From Pseudomonas gregormendelii (GTDB lineage Bacteria; Pseudomonadota; Gammaproteobacteria; Pseudomonadales; Pseudomonadaceae), in the NCBI RefSeq assembly GCF_017114825.1, contig NZ_JADEVO010000005.1:144257-208256 (forward strand): 64,000 nt of DNA, written 5' to 3'. The notes beneath the pieces are model-generated. The model saw only the letters and a list, made by a program, of their open reading frames with translations, was not told where the DNA came from and did no database searches. The position numbers were made by a program, and so were the translations under genes. This document shows positions 18,256 through 27,417 of this stretch, piece by piece (within the stretch, counting starts at the first letter, position 1; every line of letters starts with the position of its first letter).

Positions 18256-18403
18256 GACCGTAGGAGCTGCCGCAGGCTGCGATCTTTTGATCTTGAAAAT
18301 CAAAAGATCAAAAGATCAAAAGATCAAAAGATCAAAAGATCAAAAGATCAAAAGATCAAAAGATCAAAAGATCAAAAGATCGCAGCCTGCGGCAGCTCCT
18401 ACG
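18256..18403. repeat. REPIN carrying ten tandem copies of an octamer
   Basis: The left arm (18256-18295) and right arm (about 18379-18403) are inverted REP units of the GATCTTTTGATC type. Between them ATCAAAAG is repeated ten times without error at 18299-18378. The unit is the sequence that ends the normal right arm (ATCAAAAGATCGCAG), so the array looks like slippage inside the REPIN. It leaves a GATC in every copy. No gene covers it. Confidence 0.95.
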
Positions 18404-18441
18404 GGGACGTCGCGTTATCGGCATTATTGACGTTACCGGCG

Positions 18442-18621
18442 TTACCGGCGTTGCAGGAGGCCTCGCAGGGCGAAGGCGGCGGGAATGCCCAGGCCCAGCC
18501 AGCTCAAAGCATCCCACACGCCATCGCCCAGCAACGCCGCGAACAACCCGGCGGCGGTGAACAGGCCGATGACCGTGGGAATGGCAAAGACTTTCCAGAA
18601 ATTCGACTGGCGCGGCCTCAT
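18442..18621 (-). CDS. Small membrane protein linked to PepSY/TonB cluster
   Basis: A 59-residue frame starting MRPRQSNFWKVFAIPTVIGL and ending ALRGLLQRR, with two hydrophobic stretches (about residues 11-30 and 38-52). Its ATG overlaps the stop of the PepSY gene in an ATGA (18618-18621), so it is almost certainly translated by coupling as the last gene of the iron-uptake unit. The Leu/Ala/Gly-rich make-up, conserved-looking layout and stop before the REP repeat support it. I do not recognise a named family; similar short proteins are common behind PepSY-TM genes. Confidence 0.8.
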   Translation of the reverse strand: MRPRQSNFWKVFAIPTVIGLFTAAGLFAALLGDGVWDALSWLGLGIPAAFALRGLLQRR

Positions 18622-19748
18622 GCTTGAGCCTCCGCAGTTTCAAGCACAGGCTTTGCCGCTTTGCGCCGCACGACCCACAGGTACACCCCGCTGCCGAGCA
18701 CGATGATGGTCAGCACATCCAGGGTCGCCCACAGGATTTTCATCGGCATGCCGCCGTAATCACCAAAGTGCAACGGCTGCGACATGCCCATGACGTCCAT
18801 GTACCACGGCCGCTCCGCCACGGCAGTGACTTGCAGGGTGCTGGCGTCAATCAGCACTGGCGTCAGCAGGTGGGAGGTCAGGTGCGTGTTGCCTTTCATG
18901 AATACGGCGTAATGATGCTCGCTGGAGAACCGCGTGCCGGGGAAGGCGATGAAGTCGGGTTGCATGTCCGGTGCGACCTCGCTGGCGATGTCCAGCAGGC
19001 GAGTCGGTGGCGCGAGCTGCGTCAGCACGGGTGCGTCGGCATAGGGCGCGATCATCGCGCCCAAGGCCTCATTGCGCCATGCCGCGATCAGCAGGTCGGC
19101 ACAGGCGCTGATCACTCCGGTGACACCGACCACCAGCATCCAGGTCAGGGCCACGACGCCGATCAGGTTATGCAGGTCGAGCCAGCGCAGGCGTGTGGAT
19201 TTATCCTGGCGCACGGTGGCGAATTTCAACCGGCGCATGAATGGCAGGTACAGCACTGTCCCGGACACGATGGCTACCACGAACAGAATGCCCATGAACG
19301 CCAGCAACAGCTTGCCCGGCAGGCCGGCGAACATGTCCACGTGCAGTCGCAGCATGATCATCATGAAACCGCCGTTCGCCGAAGGCATTTCCAGTGCTTC
19401 ACCGGTGCGGGCGTCGAGCATGAAGGTATGGGACGAATTCGGCTCGGTTCCGGCAGTGGCCGCCATGATCGCGAACGCGGCATTGGGGTCTTCTTCGTCG
19501 AAACCGAAGTACTGCATGACTTCGCCCGGCCGATGTTTTTCCGCCGCCAGCACCAGTTGCTGCAAGTTCAGCCGCGCAGTGCCGGCGGGCATTTCCTTGA
19601 GCTCGGGTGCATCGCCCAGGAGATGGTCGATCTCGTGGTGAAAAATCAATGGCAAGCCGGTTACCGCCAGCATCAGCAGGAACACGGTGCAAATCAGGCT
19701 GGTCCAGGTATGGACGAAGGACCAGCGGCGGATCGTTTTACTCTTCAT
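18618..19748 (-). CDS. PepSY-associated transmembrane protein
   Basis: 376 residues with four membrane helices: an N-terminal one with RRWSFVHTWTSLICTVFLLMLAVTGLPLIF, two in the middle (LLLAFMGILFVVAIVSGTVLYLP and LIGVVALTWMLVVGVTGVIS) and a C-terminal one (ILWATLDVLTIIVLGSGVYLWVV). This is the PF03929 layout, with periplasmic PepSY regions between helices 1-2 and 3-4. Such proteins accompany TonB-dependent siderophore receptors and are thought to act in ferric-siderophore reduction or release at the inner membrane. It lies 72 bases after the receptor gene on the same strand. Confidence 0.9.
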   Translation of the reverse strand: MKSKTIRRWSFVHTWTSLICTVFLLMLAVTGLPLIFHHEIDHLLGDAPELKEMPAGTARLNLQQLVLAAEKHRPGEVMQYFGFDEEDPNAAFAIMAATAGTEPNSSHTFMLDARTGEALEMPSANGGFMMIMLRLHVDMFAGLPGKLLLAFMGILFVVAIVSGTVLYLPFMRRLKFATVRQDKSTRLRWLDLHNLIGVVALTWMLVVGVTGVISACADLLIAAWRNEALGAMIAPYADAPVLTQLAPPTRLLDIASEVAPDMQPDFIAFPGTRFSSEHHYAVFMKGNTHLTSHLLTPVLIDASTLQVTAVAERPWYMDVMGMSQPLHFGDYGGMPMKILWATLDVLTIIVLGSGVYLWVVRRKAAKPVLETAEAQA

Positions 19749-19819
19749 TTGCAGCCCTTCAGAAATACCAAAGCCGTCCTCGAAGGACGGCCCGGTGTTG
19801 GGTGTGTCAGGTCAAGCGT

Positions 19820-22249
19820 TTACCACTTGTAGGTCGCACTGGCGACGACACTGCGCTGGTCGCCGTAGTAGCAATAGAAACTGTCACAGGTGGAGATGTA
19901 ATCCTTGTCGAACAAGTTGGTGGCGTTCAGTGCCAGGGACGCGCCTTTGAGGCTGTTGTCCAGGCGGCCGAGATCGTAGTGGACAGCGGCGTCGAACACG
20001 GTGAAAGCGTCCGCCTTGCCCAGCTCGGTGTTGGCCTGGTCGCCATAGGTATTACCGGTGTAGCGAACGCCGCCGCCTACGCCGAAGCCGTCGAGCACAC
20101 CGGTGTGCCAGGTGTAGTCGGTCCACAGCGAAGCCTGCTGGTTGGGCATCAGTTGCAGGCGATTGCCCTTGAACGCGCCGTCCTGTACCTCGGATTTGGC
20201 CAGGGTGTAGGCCGCGATGACCTTGAGGTTTTCGGTCACGTCGGAGACGGCTTCCAGTTCCAGCCCTTTGACTTTCACTTCGCCGGTCTGGCTGGTGATC
20301 GAGACATTATTGGAGTTGGTGGTGGTGACGGAGACGTTCTTCTGCGTCAGGGTATACACCGCAGCGGTCAGCAGGGTGTTGCTCCCAGGCGGTTGATACT
20401 TGATACCCAACTCCCATTGCTCGCCTTCGGTAGGCTTGAACGAATCGGTGGGCGAGGCCGTGGCGTTGCTGGTCGGCTGGAACGATTCGGCGTAGGACAG
20501 GTAGGGCACGATGCCGTTGTCGAACACGTAGCTGATGGCCGCATTGGCGCTGAATTTCTTGTCGCGCTCGGTGTTGGTGGCATCACCTTTGTTGAAAAAA
20601 TTGGTACCGGTGTGCACCCAGTCTTCACGACCGCCCAGCGTCAGTCGCCATTGATCGATGTACATCTGGTCCTGCACATACAGGCCGGTCTGGTAGGTCT
20701 TCTGATCGTAGTCGTAGAACGCATCGGAACGCGGCGGGCGCACGATGGGCAGTCCATAGACGGGATTGTTGACGTTGGTGGTCAGGCCATCACCGAAAAT
20801 CGAGGTGTAGTTGGTGTTGGTGCGCTGGTGATCGAGGCCGATCAACAAGGTGTGACCTACATCACCCGTGGCGAAATCGGCCTGGAAGTTGTTGTCCACG
20901 GCGAACTGGCTGATGTCCTCGTCGACGCTGGTGCTCGAACGGCCGACGTTGCCTTGGGCGTCCACCTGGGTGAACGGGTAGGCGCCGGGGGTGAGCGCCT
21001 GGAACGACAGGTCCGATTTGGTGTAGCGCAGGTTCTGTTTGAACTGCCAGACATCGTTCAGGCGATGCTCGAAGGCATAACCCAAGGCGTAGTAGGTGCG
21101 GTCGTAGTATTCCCAGTCTGGATCACCGAGGTTCTTGTGATGGGAAATGTCACCCAGTGGCGAGTGGATTTTGGTGCCCTGAATCGGCAGGAACTGGCTG
21201 GTGATGCCGGTATCGTCGCGGGTGAACTGCGTCAGCAGGGTGAATTTGGTGTCATCGTCGATGTTCCAGGTCAGGCTGGGCGCAATGTTGTAGCGCTTGT
21301 TATCGACGTGGTCGATCTGCGTGCCACTGTCGCGGACCACTGCGCTTAGGCCGTAGAGGAACCGACCGTCTTCGTCGATCTTGCCGGTGCTGGCAAAGTT
21401 GATCTGGCGATGATTGTCACTCCCATATTCCACCTGGATTTCACTGCTCGACTCGGCGCTGGGGCGGCGGCTGACCATGTCCAGCATGCCGCCCGGTGGG
21501 GTCTGGCCATACACGGAGGAGGCCGGACCGCGCAGCAGGGCGAGTCGATCGAGGTTCCAGGTTTCCTGTTTCGGGTTGGCGTATACGCCTTTTGGCAGCG
21601 GCAGGCCGTCGAGGAACTGGGTCGGTTCGAAGCCGCGTACACGCAACCAGTCGGCACGGGTGTCGCTGCCGTAGCTGCTGGCGACGATGCCGGGCATGTA
21701 GCGCACGGCGTCATCAATATTCTGTACGTTGCGGTCGTCCATCTGCTGGCGAGTGACGACCGAGATCGAGCGCGGTGCTTCCACCAGGGCAGTGTCGGTC
21801 TTGGTGCCGGCAGCAGTGCGAGTGGCGAGGTAGCCGCCAACCGGGCCCCAGGCGCTCTCGGTGTTTTCCACTCCTGTCACATTGGTCGTCGGCAGGGCCA
21901 TCACGCCCTCAGGCACGGCCACCAGGCTGAACGTGCCCGCGCTGCTTTGCTCCAGTTGCAAGCCGGTGCCACGCAACGCTTCGCGCAAGGCGCCGGTGGC
22001 GTCGAACTGGCCCTGGACGGGTGCAGAGGTTTTACCGGCGGCAAGCGAGGGGTTCAGCGACAGCGCAAGGCCCGCCTGGCTGGCGATCTGGTTCAAGGTG
22101 CTGGCCAGGGGAGCCGCCGGCAAGTTGTAGGCGCGCACGCTGGAGGCCTGCTCGGCGGCCAATAGCGGGCCGCTGGCCAGCGGGGCGCTGAGGGCAATGG
22201 CCACGGCCAACAGGCTGGGGCGCAACAAGGTGTCTAGCGTACGGGACAT
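19820..22249 (-). CDS. TonB-dependent ferric-siderophore receptor with signalling domain
   Basis: 809 residues. Signal peptide (MSRTLDTLLRPSLLAVAIALSA...), then an STN signalling domain (about residues 38-115, AAPLASTLNQIASQAGLALSL), plug domain (from about 150, IDDAVRYMPGIVASSYGSDTR) and a beta barrel ending in the aromatic SATYKW. The STN domain marks it as a transducer that reports ligand binding to FecR. The closest named types are FpvA/FoxA/FiuA-like; the siderophore cannot be read from sequence. It lies behind fecI-fecR on the same strand, 148 bases after fecR with a REP unit in the gap, so surface signalling induction by its own ligand is expected. Confidence 0.93.
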   Translation of the reverse strand: MSRTLDTLLRPSLLAVAIALSAPLASGPLLAAEQASSVRAYNLPAAPLASTLNQIASQAGLALSLNPSLAAGKTSAPVQGQFDATGALREALRGTGLQLEQSSAGTFSLVAVPEGVMALPTTNVTGVENTESAWGPVGGYLATRTAAGTKTDTALVEAPRSISVVTRQQMDDRNVQNIDDAVRYMPGIVASSYGSDTRADWLRVRGFEPTQFLDGLPLPKGVYANPKQETWNLDRLALLRGPASSVYGQTPPGGMLDMVSRRPSAESSSEIQVEYGSDNHRQINFASTGKIDEDGRFLYGLSAVVRDSGTQIDHVDNKRYNIAPSLTWNIDDDTKFTLLTQFTRDDTGITSQFLPIQGTKIHSPLGDISHHKNLGDPDWEYYDRTYYALGYAFEHRLNDVWQFKQNLRYTKSDLSFQALTPGAYPFTQVDAQGNVGRSSTSVDEDISQFAVDNNFQADFATGDVGHTLLIGLDHQRTNTNYTSIFGDGLTTNVNNPVYGLPIVRPPRSDAFYDYDQKTYQTGLYVQDQMYIDQWRLTLGGREDWVHTGTNFFNKGDATNTERDKKFSANAAISYVFDNGIVPYLSYAESFQPTSNATASPTDSFKPTEGEQWELGIKYQPPGSNTLLTAAVYTLTQKNVSVTTTNSNNVSITSQTGEVKVKGLELEAVSDVTENLKVIAAYTLAKSEVQDGAFKGNRLQLMPNQQASLWTDYTWHTGVLDGFGVGGGVRYTGNTYGDQANTELGKADAFTVFDAAVHYDLGRLDNSLKGASLALNATNLFDKDYISTCDSFYCYYGDQRSVVASATYKW

Positions 22250-22364
22250 AAAGCGGCTCCTGAAAGGGAATACTTCTCAATTGCCTAGGTGCCGAACGAA
22301 ATTCCAAAAGTGATAGGGCCAGGTGAAAATAATTTTGATTCAGGTTTTGCAGTGAATCTCCTGG

Positions 22365-22398
22365 CCTCCTCGCGAGCAAGCCTTGCTCCCACAGGTTT
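22365..22398. repeat. Single REP unit between receptor and fecR-like gene
   Basis: One unit, CTCGCGAGCAAGCCTTGCTCCCACAGG form, at 22368-22395, without a nearby inverted partner. It lies upstream of the receptor gene on the coding strand. Confidence 0.75.
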
Positions 22399-23363
22399 CA
22401 AGGCTCAGCCTTCGCCACCGTCACCCACCACTGCGTGTGCTGCTCAATCTGCACTGGCAGTGTTGGCAGCAATGCGCGCAAGGCCTTGTCGGTATCCTTC
22501 AACGGGAAACTGCCGGTGATCCGCAGGTCTGCAATTTCGGGCGCTACGCCCAGATAACCCGGCCGGTAACGACTCAGTTCATGCACCAGGTCTTCCAGGC
22601 GCGCGTTGTCCACCACCAGCATGCCGCGAGTCCAGGCGTCGGCGCCGGGCTTGAGCGCGACGACCGGGCCCAGGCCGTTGTTGCGCATCAGCACCTGCTG
22701 GCCTTCGCGCAGAATCTGTTCGTCGCGACTCGCCTGCGGGTGGGCGGCCACTGCGGATTTCAACACGCTAAGGCGTGTGCCATCCTCTTCGCGCTTGACC
22801 AGGAACCGCGTTCCCAGTGCGCGCAGGCTGCCTTCGCGGGTTTCGACGATAAACGGCCGGGCATCGCCGTGGCCGGTTTCAACGAGGATTTCGCCGTCCT
22901 GAAGAATCACCCGACGCTGCGTCTCGTCAAACCGCACGTCCACGGCGCTATGGGTGTTCAGGTTGATCACGGTGCCGTCGCTCAGGCGCAAGGTGCGCTG
23001 CTCGCCAGTGGCCGTGCGCTGATCGGCCAGCCAATAGTCGAGCGGCAAGTAACGCTCTCCCGCAAACAATGCCAGGCCAATCACCGCCACGATGCTGGCC
23101 AGGCCGCTGCCCAGCTTGCGCACGCGTCGGCGGATGCCCTCACGCGATTGCAGCAACGCGGCGCGGGCCGGGCCACTGGCGACACTGAAACGCTGGTCAA
23201 GCATGCCCAACTGACGCCAGGCGCGCGCGTGCTCTTCGTGGGCGGCGTGCCATTTGGCGAACTCTTCGCGCTCCACCGGGTTGGCGCAATCCAGTGACAG
23301 CTGCCAGGCAATCGCCGCGTCCAGTACCTGGGCCGAGACCGGTTTGGAGCTCACGGGGCTCAT
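22398..23363 (-). CDS. FecR-type anti-sigma/sigma regulator
   Basis: 321 residues. N-terminal DUF4880 domain (AIAWQLSLDCANPVEREEFAKWHAAHEEHARAWRQL), one membrane helix near residue 90 (SIVAVIGLALFAG), then the periplasmic FecR domain (RLSDGTVINLNTHSAVDVRF...) and a C-terminal STN-binding region. It relays occupancy of the TonB receptor to the FecI-type sigma. ATG overlaps the sigma stop by 4 bases (23360-23363). As usual for this family, it probably both restrains and activates its sigma. Confidence 0.93.
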   Translation of the reverse strand: MSPVSSKPVSAQVLDAAIAWQLSLDCANPVEREEFAKWHAAHEEHARAWRQLGMLDQRFSVASGPARAALLQSREGIRRRVRKLGSGLASIVAVIGLALFAGERYLPLDYWLADQRTATGEQRTLRLSDGTVINLNTHSAVDVRFDETQRRVILQDGEILVETGHGDARPFIVETREGSLRALGTRFLVKREEDGTRLSVLKSAVAAHPQASRDEQILREGQQVLMRNNGLGPVVALKPGADAWTRGMLVVDNARLEDLVHELSRYRPGYLGVAPEIADLRITGSFPLKDTDKALRALLPTLPVQIEQHTQWWVTVAKAEP

Positions 23364-23878
23364 GCTGGCTCACCGTACAGCGCGATGTAGCACTGGCGAA
23401 TGCCCTGGGCCAGGTATTGCCTGACCCGGGGTACCGACACCCCGAGACGCTGGGCGATTTCTGCGTGGCTGAGGCCGTCGAGACGGTTATACAGAAACGC
23501 CGCACGCGCCTTGCTCGACAGTTTGCCGAGCAGGCGATCGATGTTTTTCAGGTCTTCGAGAATGAGTTGCTGCTCTTCCACCGAGGGGTGTTCGCCCTCG
23601 GGAATGAGCATCAGCTCGGTCAGGTAGGCTTGCTCCAGGGCGGCGCGGCGGAAGTAGTCGAACAGCAGACCCTTGGCGATTGCCACCAGAAACGCCCGGG
23701 GTTCGCGGGGCTCGTGCAGTTCGCCACGCCCCAGCAGTCGTACGAACGTGTCCTGACTGAGGTCTTCGGCCCGTTGCGGGCAGGCAACGTTGCGGCGCAG
23801 CCAAGCCAATAGCCAGCTGCGGTGGTCGCGATATAGCGCACCGACGAGCTCACTGTGAGGGCTTTGGACTGACGGCAC
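23360..23878 (-). CDS. FecI-type ECF sigma factor
   Basis: 172 residues. Region 2 (QRAEDLSQDTFVRLLGRGELHEPREPRAFLVAIAKGLLFDYFRR) and region 4 (SSKARAAFLYNRLDGLSHAEIAQRLGVSVPRVRQYLAQGIRQC) are complete and clearly iron-starvation type. The start is GTG at 23878. It heads the set sigma, FecR, receptor, PepSY, small membrane protein. A Fur-like dyad lies about 30-50 bases upstream, in keeping with iron control. Confidence 0.92.
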   Translation of the reverse strand: MPSVQSPHSELVGALYRDHRSWLLAWLRRNVACPQRAEDLSQDTFVRLLGRGELHEPREPRAFLVAIAKGLLFDYFRRAALEQAYLTELMLIPEGEHPSVEEQQLILEDLKNIDRLLGKLSSKARAAFLYNRLDGLSHAEIAQRLGVSVPRVRQYLAQGIRQCYIALYGEPA

Positions 23879-23906
23879 GCAGCATCACCGATTGGGAAGA
23901 GTTAAC

Positions 23907-23926
23907 TAACGAGAATTGTTCGCGAT
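23907..23926 (-). promoter_or_regulatory. Possible Fur box upstream of the FecI-type sigma
   Basis: The stretch AACGAGAATTGTTCGC lies about 30-50 bases before the sigma gene start. About 10 of 19 positions agree with the GATAATGATAATCATTATC consensus, which is modest. Location is right for iron repression of a FecI-type sigma gene. Confidence 0.35.
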
Positions 23927-23990
23927 TGTGGCAGAGGCGGGGGAGGTAAGCAATTGGCGCTGGTCGGGTGGTTTAGTCAGGCGCCGTCTA

Positions 23991-24698
23991 TCAGAAGGAG
24001 GGAGACTGCTGCCGCCGCTTCCACTGACTCAGCCGCTGCTGCAGATTCAACGGGCTGTGAATCTGCTGCTGCCGTGCCCGGCTGAACAGGATCAGTGCCA
24101 GTTCGGCGGTGGCCAGTGCGTCGGCACTGGCGTTATGGCGCTCGAACACTTCGAGTTTGAACCAGTCTATCCACTCGTCCAGTCCGGCCTCGCGGATAGG
24201 CGCCTGGGGGCACAACAGCGGGGCGATGTCTGCCACATCGAGAAAGGTATTCTGCAACTTGTACCCCAGATGATCCTTCAGTGCCCGGCCGAGCATGTGC
24301 TGATCGAAGGGGGCATGAAAAGCCAGCACCGGGCTGTCCCCCAGGAACTCCATGAACTCCAGCAACGCCTGCGCCGGATCGCTGCCCGCCGCAATGGCGC
24401 TTGGGCCAAGGCCATGGATCAGCACACTGGGGGCCAGTTTCATGTCGGCGCATTGCAGGGTTCGTTCGAACTGCTGACTGAAGTCGATGGCCCCGTCCTC
24501 GATCACTACCGCACCAATCGACAACACCCGATCCTTGTTCAGGTTAAGCCCCGTGGTTTCCAGGTCCAGCACCACCCAGCGTTGTTCGCGAAGGCTGCAT
24601 TCGCTCAGCCCTATCGCCGGCGGCAAGCGACCCAGACGTTGCAATATTTCGCCAGACAGCGCGGGGCCGGCGGGGCGCAACCAGGAAAACAGGCTCAC
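23991..24698 (-). CDS. DEDD-family 3'-5' exonuclease (DnaQ-like)
   Basis: 235 residues starting at GTG 24698. The three exonuclease motifs are present: DLETTGLN (Exo I), HAPFDQHMLGRAL (Exo II) and HNASADALATAEL (Exo III, HxAxxD). It resembles the epsilon proofreading subunit but lacks its C-terminal polymerase-binding tail; such stand-alone proteins are found next to DUF294/CBS nucleotidyltransferases in many pseudomonads. Its GTG overlaps the stop of that gene, so they form a coupled pair. The nucleic acid substrate is unknown. Confidence 0.9.
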   Translation of the reverse strand: MSLFSWLRPAGPALSGEILQRLGRLPPAIGLSECSLREQRWVVLDLETTGLNLNKDRVLSIGAVVIEDGAIDFSQQFERTLQCADMKLAPSVLIHGLGPSAIAAGSDPAQALLEFMEFLGDSPVLAFHAPFDQHMLGRALKDHLGYKLQNTFLDVADIAPLLCPQAPIREAGLDEWIDWFKLEVFERHNASADALATAELALILFSRARQQQIHSPLNLQQRLSQWKRRQQSPSF

Positions 24699-26635
24699 AA
24701 CTGATACCTCACTGTGAGGCTGCTTTGCAGACGCTGGGCCTGGCGCAGGGATTCACGCAGGATTCGCCGATCCAGCTGATTGAGGCTGTCGGGGTCGACC
24801 CGGTTGGAGTAGGGCAGGTTCTCCCGGGTCTGTAGCTGATGCTGCTGCATGCGGGTTTGCTGGATGAAATGATAGGCCTCTTCGTAGGCCGCGCCGTCCA
24901 GCCGGTCGATGACCTCTTTATCAACCAGTTGGCGAAAGCGTTCCAGGGTGTTGTTGGTCTCGATTCCGTTGGCCAGCGCCAGCAATCGGGCGCCGTCGAC
25001 GAAGGGCGTAAGGCCCTGGACTTTCAAATCCATCGTGGCTTTCTCGCCATGTTTGCGTGCCAGCACGAATTCGCGGAAGCGTCCTACAGGTGGGCGGTTG
25101 CGCAGGGCATTGTCGGCCATCATGCGCTGGAACAAACGATTGTCGGCGACCTGGTCGAGAATGCCCCTGCGCAATTGTTCACAGCCTTGCTCATCGCCCC
25201 AGACCACGCGCAGGTCGAAATAGATACTCGAGCCCAGCAGGTTTTCCGGCGTGGCCTCGCGGATGAACGCCGAGAAACGTCGCGCCCATTCAGCCCGGGA
25301 CAAACACAGCTCGGGGTTGCCGGCCATGATGTTGCCCTTGCACAGGGTAAAACCGCACAGCGCCAGGCTCTGGTTGATCTGTTGGGCGATGGGTAGCAAT
25401 TTGCCGCGAATTTCTGCCGCATGGGCGGCGTCCCTCGCCTCGAACAGAATGCCGTTGTCCTGGTCGGTGTGCAGCGTCTGCTCGCGACGGCCTTCGCTGC
25501 CGAAACATAGCCAGCTGAATGGCACGCCCGGGTCGCCTTTCTCGGCCAGTGTCAGTTCGATCACCCTGCACACCGTGTGATCGTTAAGCAGGGTGATGAT
25601 ATGGGTGATCTGGGTGGAAGACGCGCCGTGGGCCAGCATGCGCTCCACCAGTTGGCCGATCTCGCCGCGCAGCGCCACCAGGCTTTCCACGCGCTGGGCA
25701 CTGCGGATAGTCCGCGCCAGGTGCACCAGATCGACCCGCTGCAGGGAAAACAGGTCACGTTCCGACACCACACCGCACAGGCGGTGGTCCTTGACCAGGC
25801 AGACGTGGGCAATGTGCCGCTCGGTCATGGCGATCGCTGCATCAAATGCACTGTGGTCCGGGGTTAAAAAGAATGGTGCGCGGGTCATGTGCCGTTCTAT
25901 GGCTTCATTGAAGTCGTTGGTGCCGCCTGCCACCACGTGCCGCAAGTCGCGCAGGGTGAAAATCCCCAGCGGCGCCTTATCGCCATCGACCACCACAATG
26001 CTGCCGACCTGTTGTTCATGCATCAGGGTCACGGCTTCGCGCAGTGGCGTGACCGGGCTGCAGGTCACTGGATGACGCATGGCCAACTCGCCCAGGCGGG
26101 TATTGAGCGAGTATTGGGTGCCCAGGGTTTCCACGGCTTTTTGCTGGACTTGCTGGTTGACCTGATCCAGCAGGCTGCTGACGCCACGCAGGGCGAAATC
26201 GCGAAAGGTGTGGGAAAGCGCGAACAGTTTGATGAACGCCAGCTTGTTCAGTTGCAGGCAGAAGGTGTCTTCAGCCGCCAGGTGCTCGGTACGAGTGGCC
26301 CGCTCACCCAGCAACGCTGCGAGAGGAAAGCACTCGCCGGTGGTGATTTCGAAGGTGGTTTCGGTGCCGCCTTTGGCGGTGTGCGGGCGCTCACCCACGA
26401 CGCGGCCTTGTTTGACGATGTAGAAGTGTTCAACAGGGCCATCGTCAGGCTTGATGATGCTCTCGCCGGGTCCGTAAAAGCGCAGCTGACATTGCTCGAC
26501 CAGGTACGCCAGGTGAGCGTGTTCCATGTGATTGAACGGCGGGAAGCGCTGAAGGAACTGCAAAGTGCCCTGGATGTTTTGCAACACCGCAGTCTTCCCT
26601 GCCTGGGTGAAGGCGTCCACTTTACTCATAACCAT
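24695..26635 (-). CDS. CNB-CBS-DUF294 putative nucleotidyltransferase
   Basis: 646 residues with four parts: a cyclic-nucleotide-binding-like domain (about 25-140), two CBS motifs (about 175-300, TCSPVTPLREAVTLMHEQQVGSIVV), a DUF294 nucleotidyltransferase-like domain with CFGSEGRREQTLHTDQDNG, and a DUF294_C domain to the end. The GS...D.D pattern is that of GlnD-type nucleotidyltransferases. The target protein is unknown. The layout suggests a signalling enzyme governed by adenosyl ligands or cyclic nucleotide. ATG 26629 (MSKVD) is an alternative start. Coupled with the downstream exonuclease gene. Confidence 0.9.
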   Translation of the reverse strand: MVMSKVDAFTQAGKTAVLQNIQGTLQFLQRFPPFNHMEHAHLAYLVEQCQLRFYGPGESIIKPDDGPVEHFYIVKQGRVVGERPHTAKGGTETTFEITTGECFPLAALLGERATRTEHLAAEDTFCLQLNKLAFIKLFALSHTFRDFALRGVSSLLDQVNQQVQQKAVETLGTQYSLNTRLGELAMRHPVTCSPVTPLREAVTLMHEQQVGSIVVVDGDKAPLGIFTLRDLRHVVAGGTNDFNEAIERHMTRAPFFLTPDHSAFDAAIAMTERHIAHVCLVKDHRLCGVVSERDLFSLQRVDLVHLARTIRSAQRVESLVALRGEIGQLVERMLAHGASSTQITHIITLLNDHTVCRVIELTLAEKGDPGVPFSWLCFGSEGRREQTLHTDQDNGILFEARDAAHAAEIRGKLLPIAQQINQSLALCGFTLCKGNIMAGNPELCLSRAEWARRFSAFIREATPENLLGSSIYFDLRVVWGDEQGCEQLRRGILDQVADNRLFQRMMADNALRNRPPVGRFREFVLARKHGEKATMDLKVQGLTPFVDGARLLALANGIETNNTLERFRQLVDKEVIDRLDGAAYEEAYHFIQQTRMQQHQLQTRENLPYSNRVDPDSLNQLDRRILRESLRQAQRLQSSLTVRYQL

Positions 26636-26884
26636 TACCGCAGTCGTTTGGAATTATTGTTGTCGGATGACTTCAACATGGTCGGCCCATGGGCGCAGGG
26701 TGCCCATTGGACGTAAGTCTAGGTAGGCAACGACCGGATTAACTATCGGAAGAGTCCGACGTAACGTTGGGAAAAATCTCACTCCCCACCTATTGGAAAT
26801 AAATCCGACGAAGTGCACATTGAACCGCTGGCTGGCGATGTCTCACGAGTGGGCCAGGAACGATTTGTAACCTTTGAGAAAGCC

Positions 26885-27331
26885 ATGTCCGACCAAGATA
26901 TCCTGAGTGACGCCGAGCGCGAGGCGCTAAGTGCGGTCATGCTCGAACCCGATCTACCGCCCCAGCGTGTGTTGATCGTCGATGATGACAAAGATGCACG
27001 TGAATTATTGTCGGAGATCCTGGCGCTGGATGGTATTCGCTGCCTGACCGCAGCCAGCGGTGAAACCGCACTGAAGATGCTGGACGAGAAACCCTCGATT
27101 GGCCTGGTGATCACCGATTTGCGGATGGGGCATGTCGATGGCCTGGACCTGATCCGCCAGGTTCGTGAATCGGTGCGGGCGGCGATGCCGATCATCATTG
27201 TGTCCGGCGATGCCGATGTGAAAGACGCCATCGCAGCGATGCACCTGAGCGTGGTGGACTTTCTGCTCAAGCCCATTGATACCGTGAAGCTGCTGGGTTT
27301 GGTGAAGCACGAGTTGGGATTGGAGCCATAG
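26885..27331 (+). CDS. Single-domain response regulator
   Basis: 148 residues: a 28-residue lead (MSDQDILSDAEREALSAVML...) then one receiver domain with acidic D33-D34, phospho-Asp D78 (VITDLRMGHVDG) and the conserved lysine in LLKPID near the C-terminus. There is no output domain, so it acts as a CheY/Spo0F-like relay or through protein contact. No kinase gene is adjacent. ATG 26885 follows a GAGAAAG site; the longer frame from 26813 is possible but less likely. Divergent from the DUF294 gene. Confidence 0.88.
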   Translation: MSDQDILSDAEREALSAVMLEPDLPPQRVLIVDDDKDARELLSEILALDGIRCLTAASGETALKMLDEKPSIGLVITDLRMGHVDGLDLIRQVRESVRAAMPIIIVSGDADVKDAIAAMHLSVVDFLLKPIDTVKLLGLVKHELGLEP

Positions 27332-27362
27332 TCAACTCCCACAAACTATCTCATTCATATGC

Positions 27363-27398
27363 AAAAAGGCCCTGATCCGAAGATCAGGGCCTTTTTTT
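27363..27398. terminator. Bidirectional terminator between response regulator and glcB
   Basis: Stem AAAAAGGCCCTGATC/GATCAGGGCCTTTTT with CGAA loop followed by more T residues on the plus strand and A residues on the other side, so it serves both convergent genes. Confidence 0.95.
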
Positions 27399-27417
27399 GT
27401 TCGCCGCTAGCGTTTAC

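Noticed and set aside
18299..18378. Possible CRISPR array or replication iterons
   Set aside because: Unit of eight bases with no spacers; it sits inside a REPIN and matches its arm.
18356..18643. 95-codon minus-strand frame over the REPIN
   Set aside because: Arg/Pro-rich and out of frame with the better 59-codon gene that is coupled to the PepSY stop.
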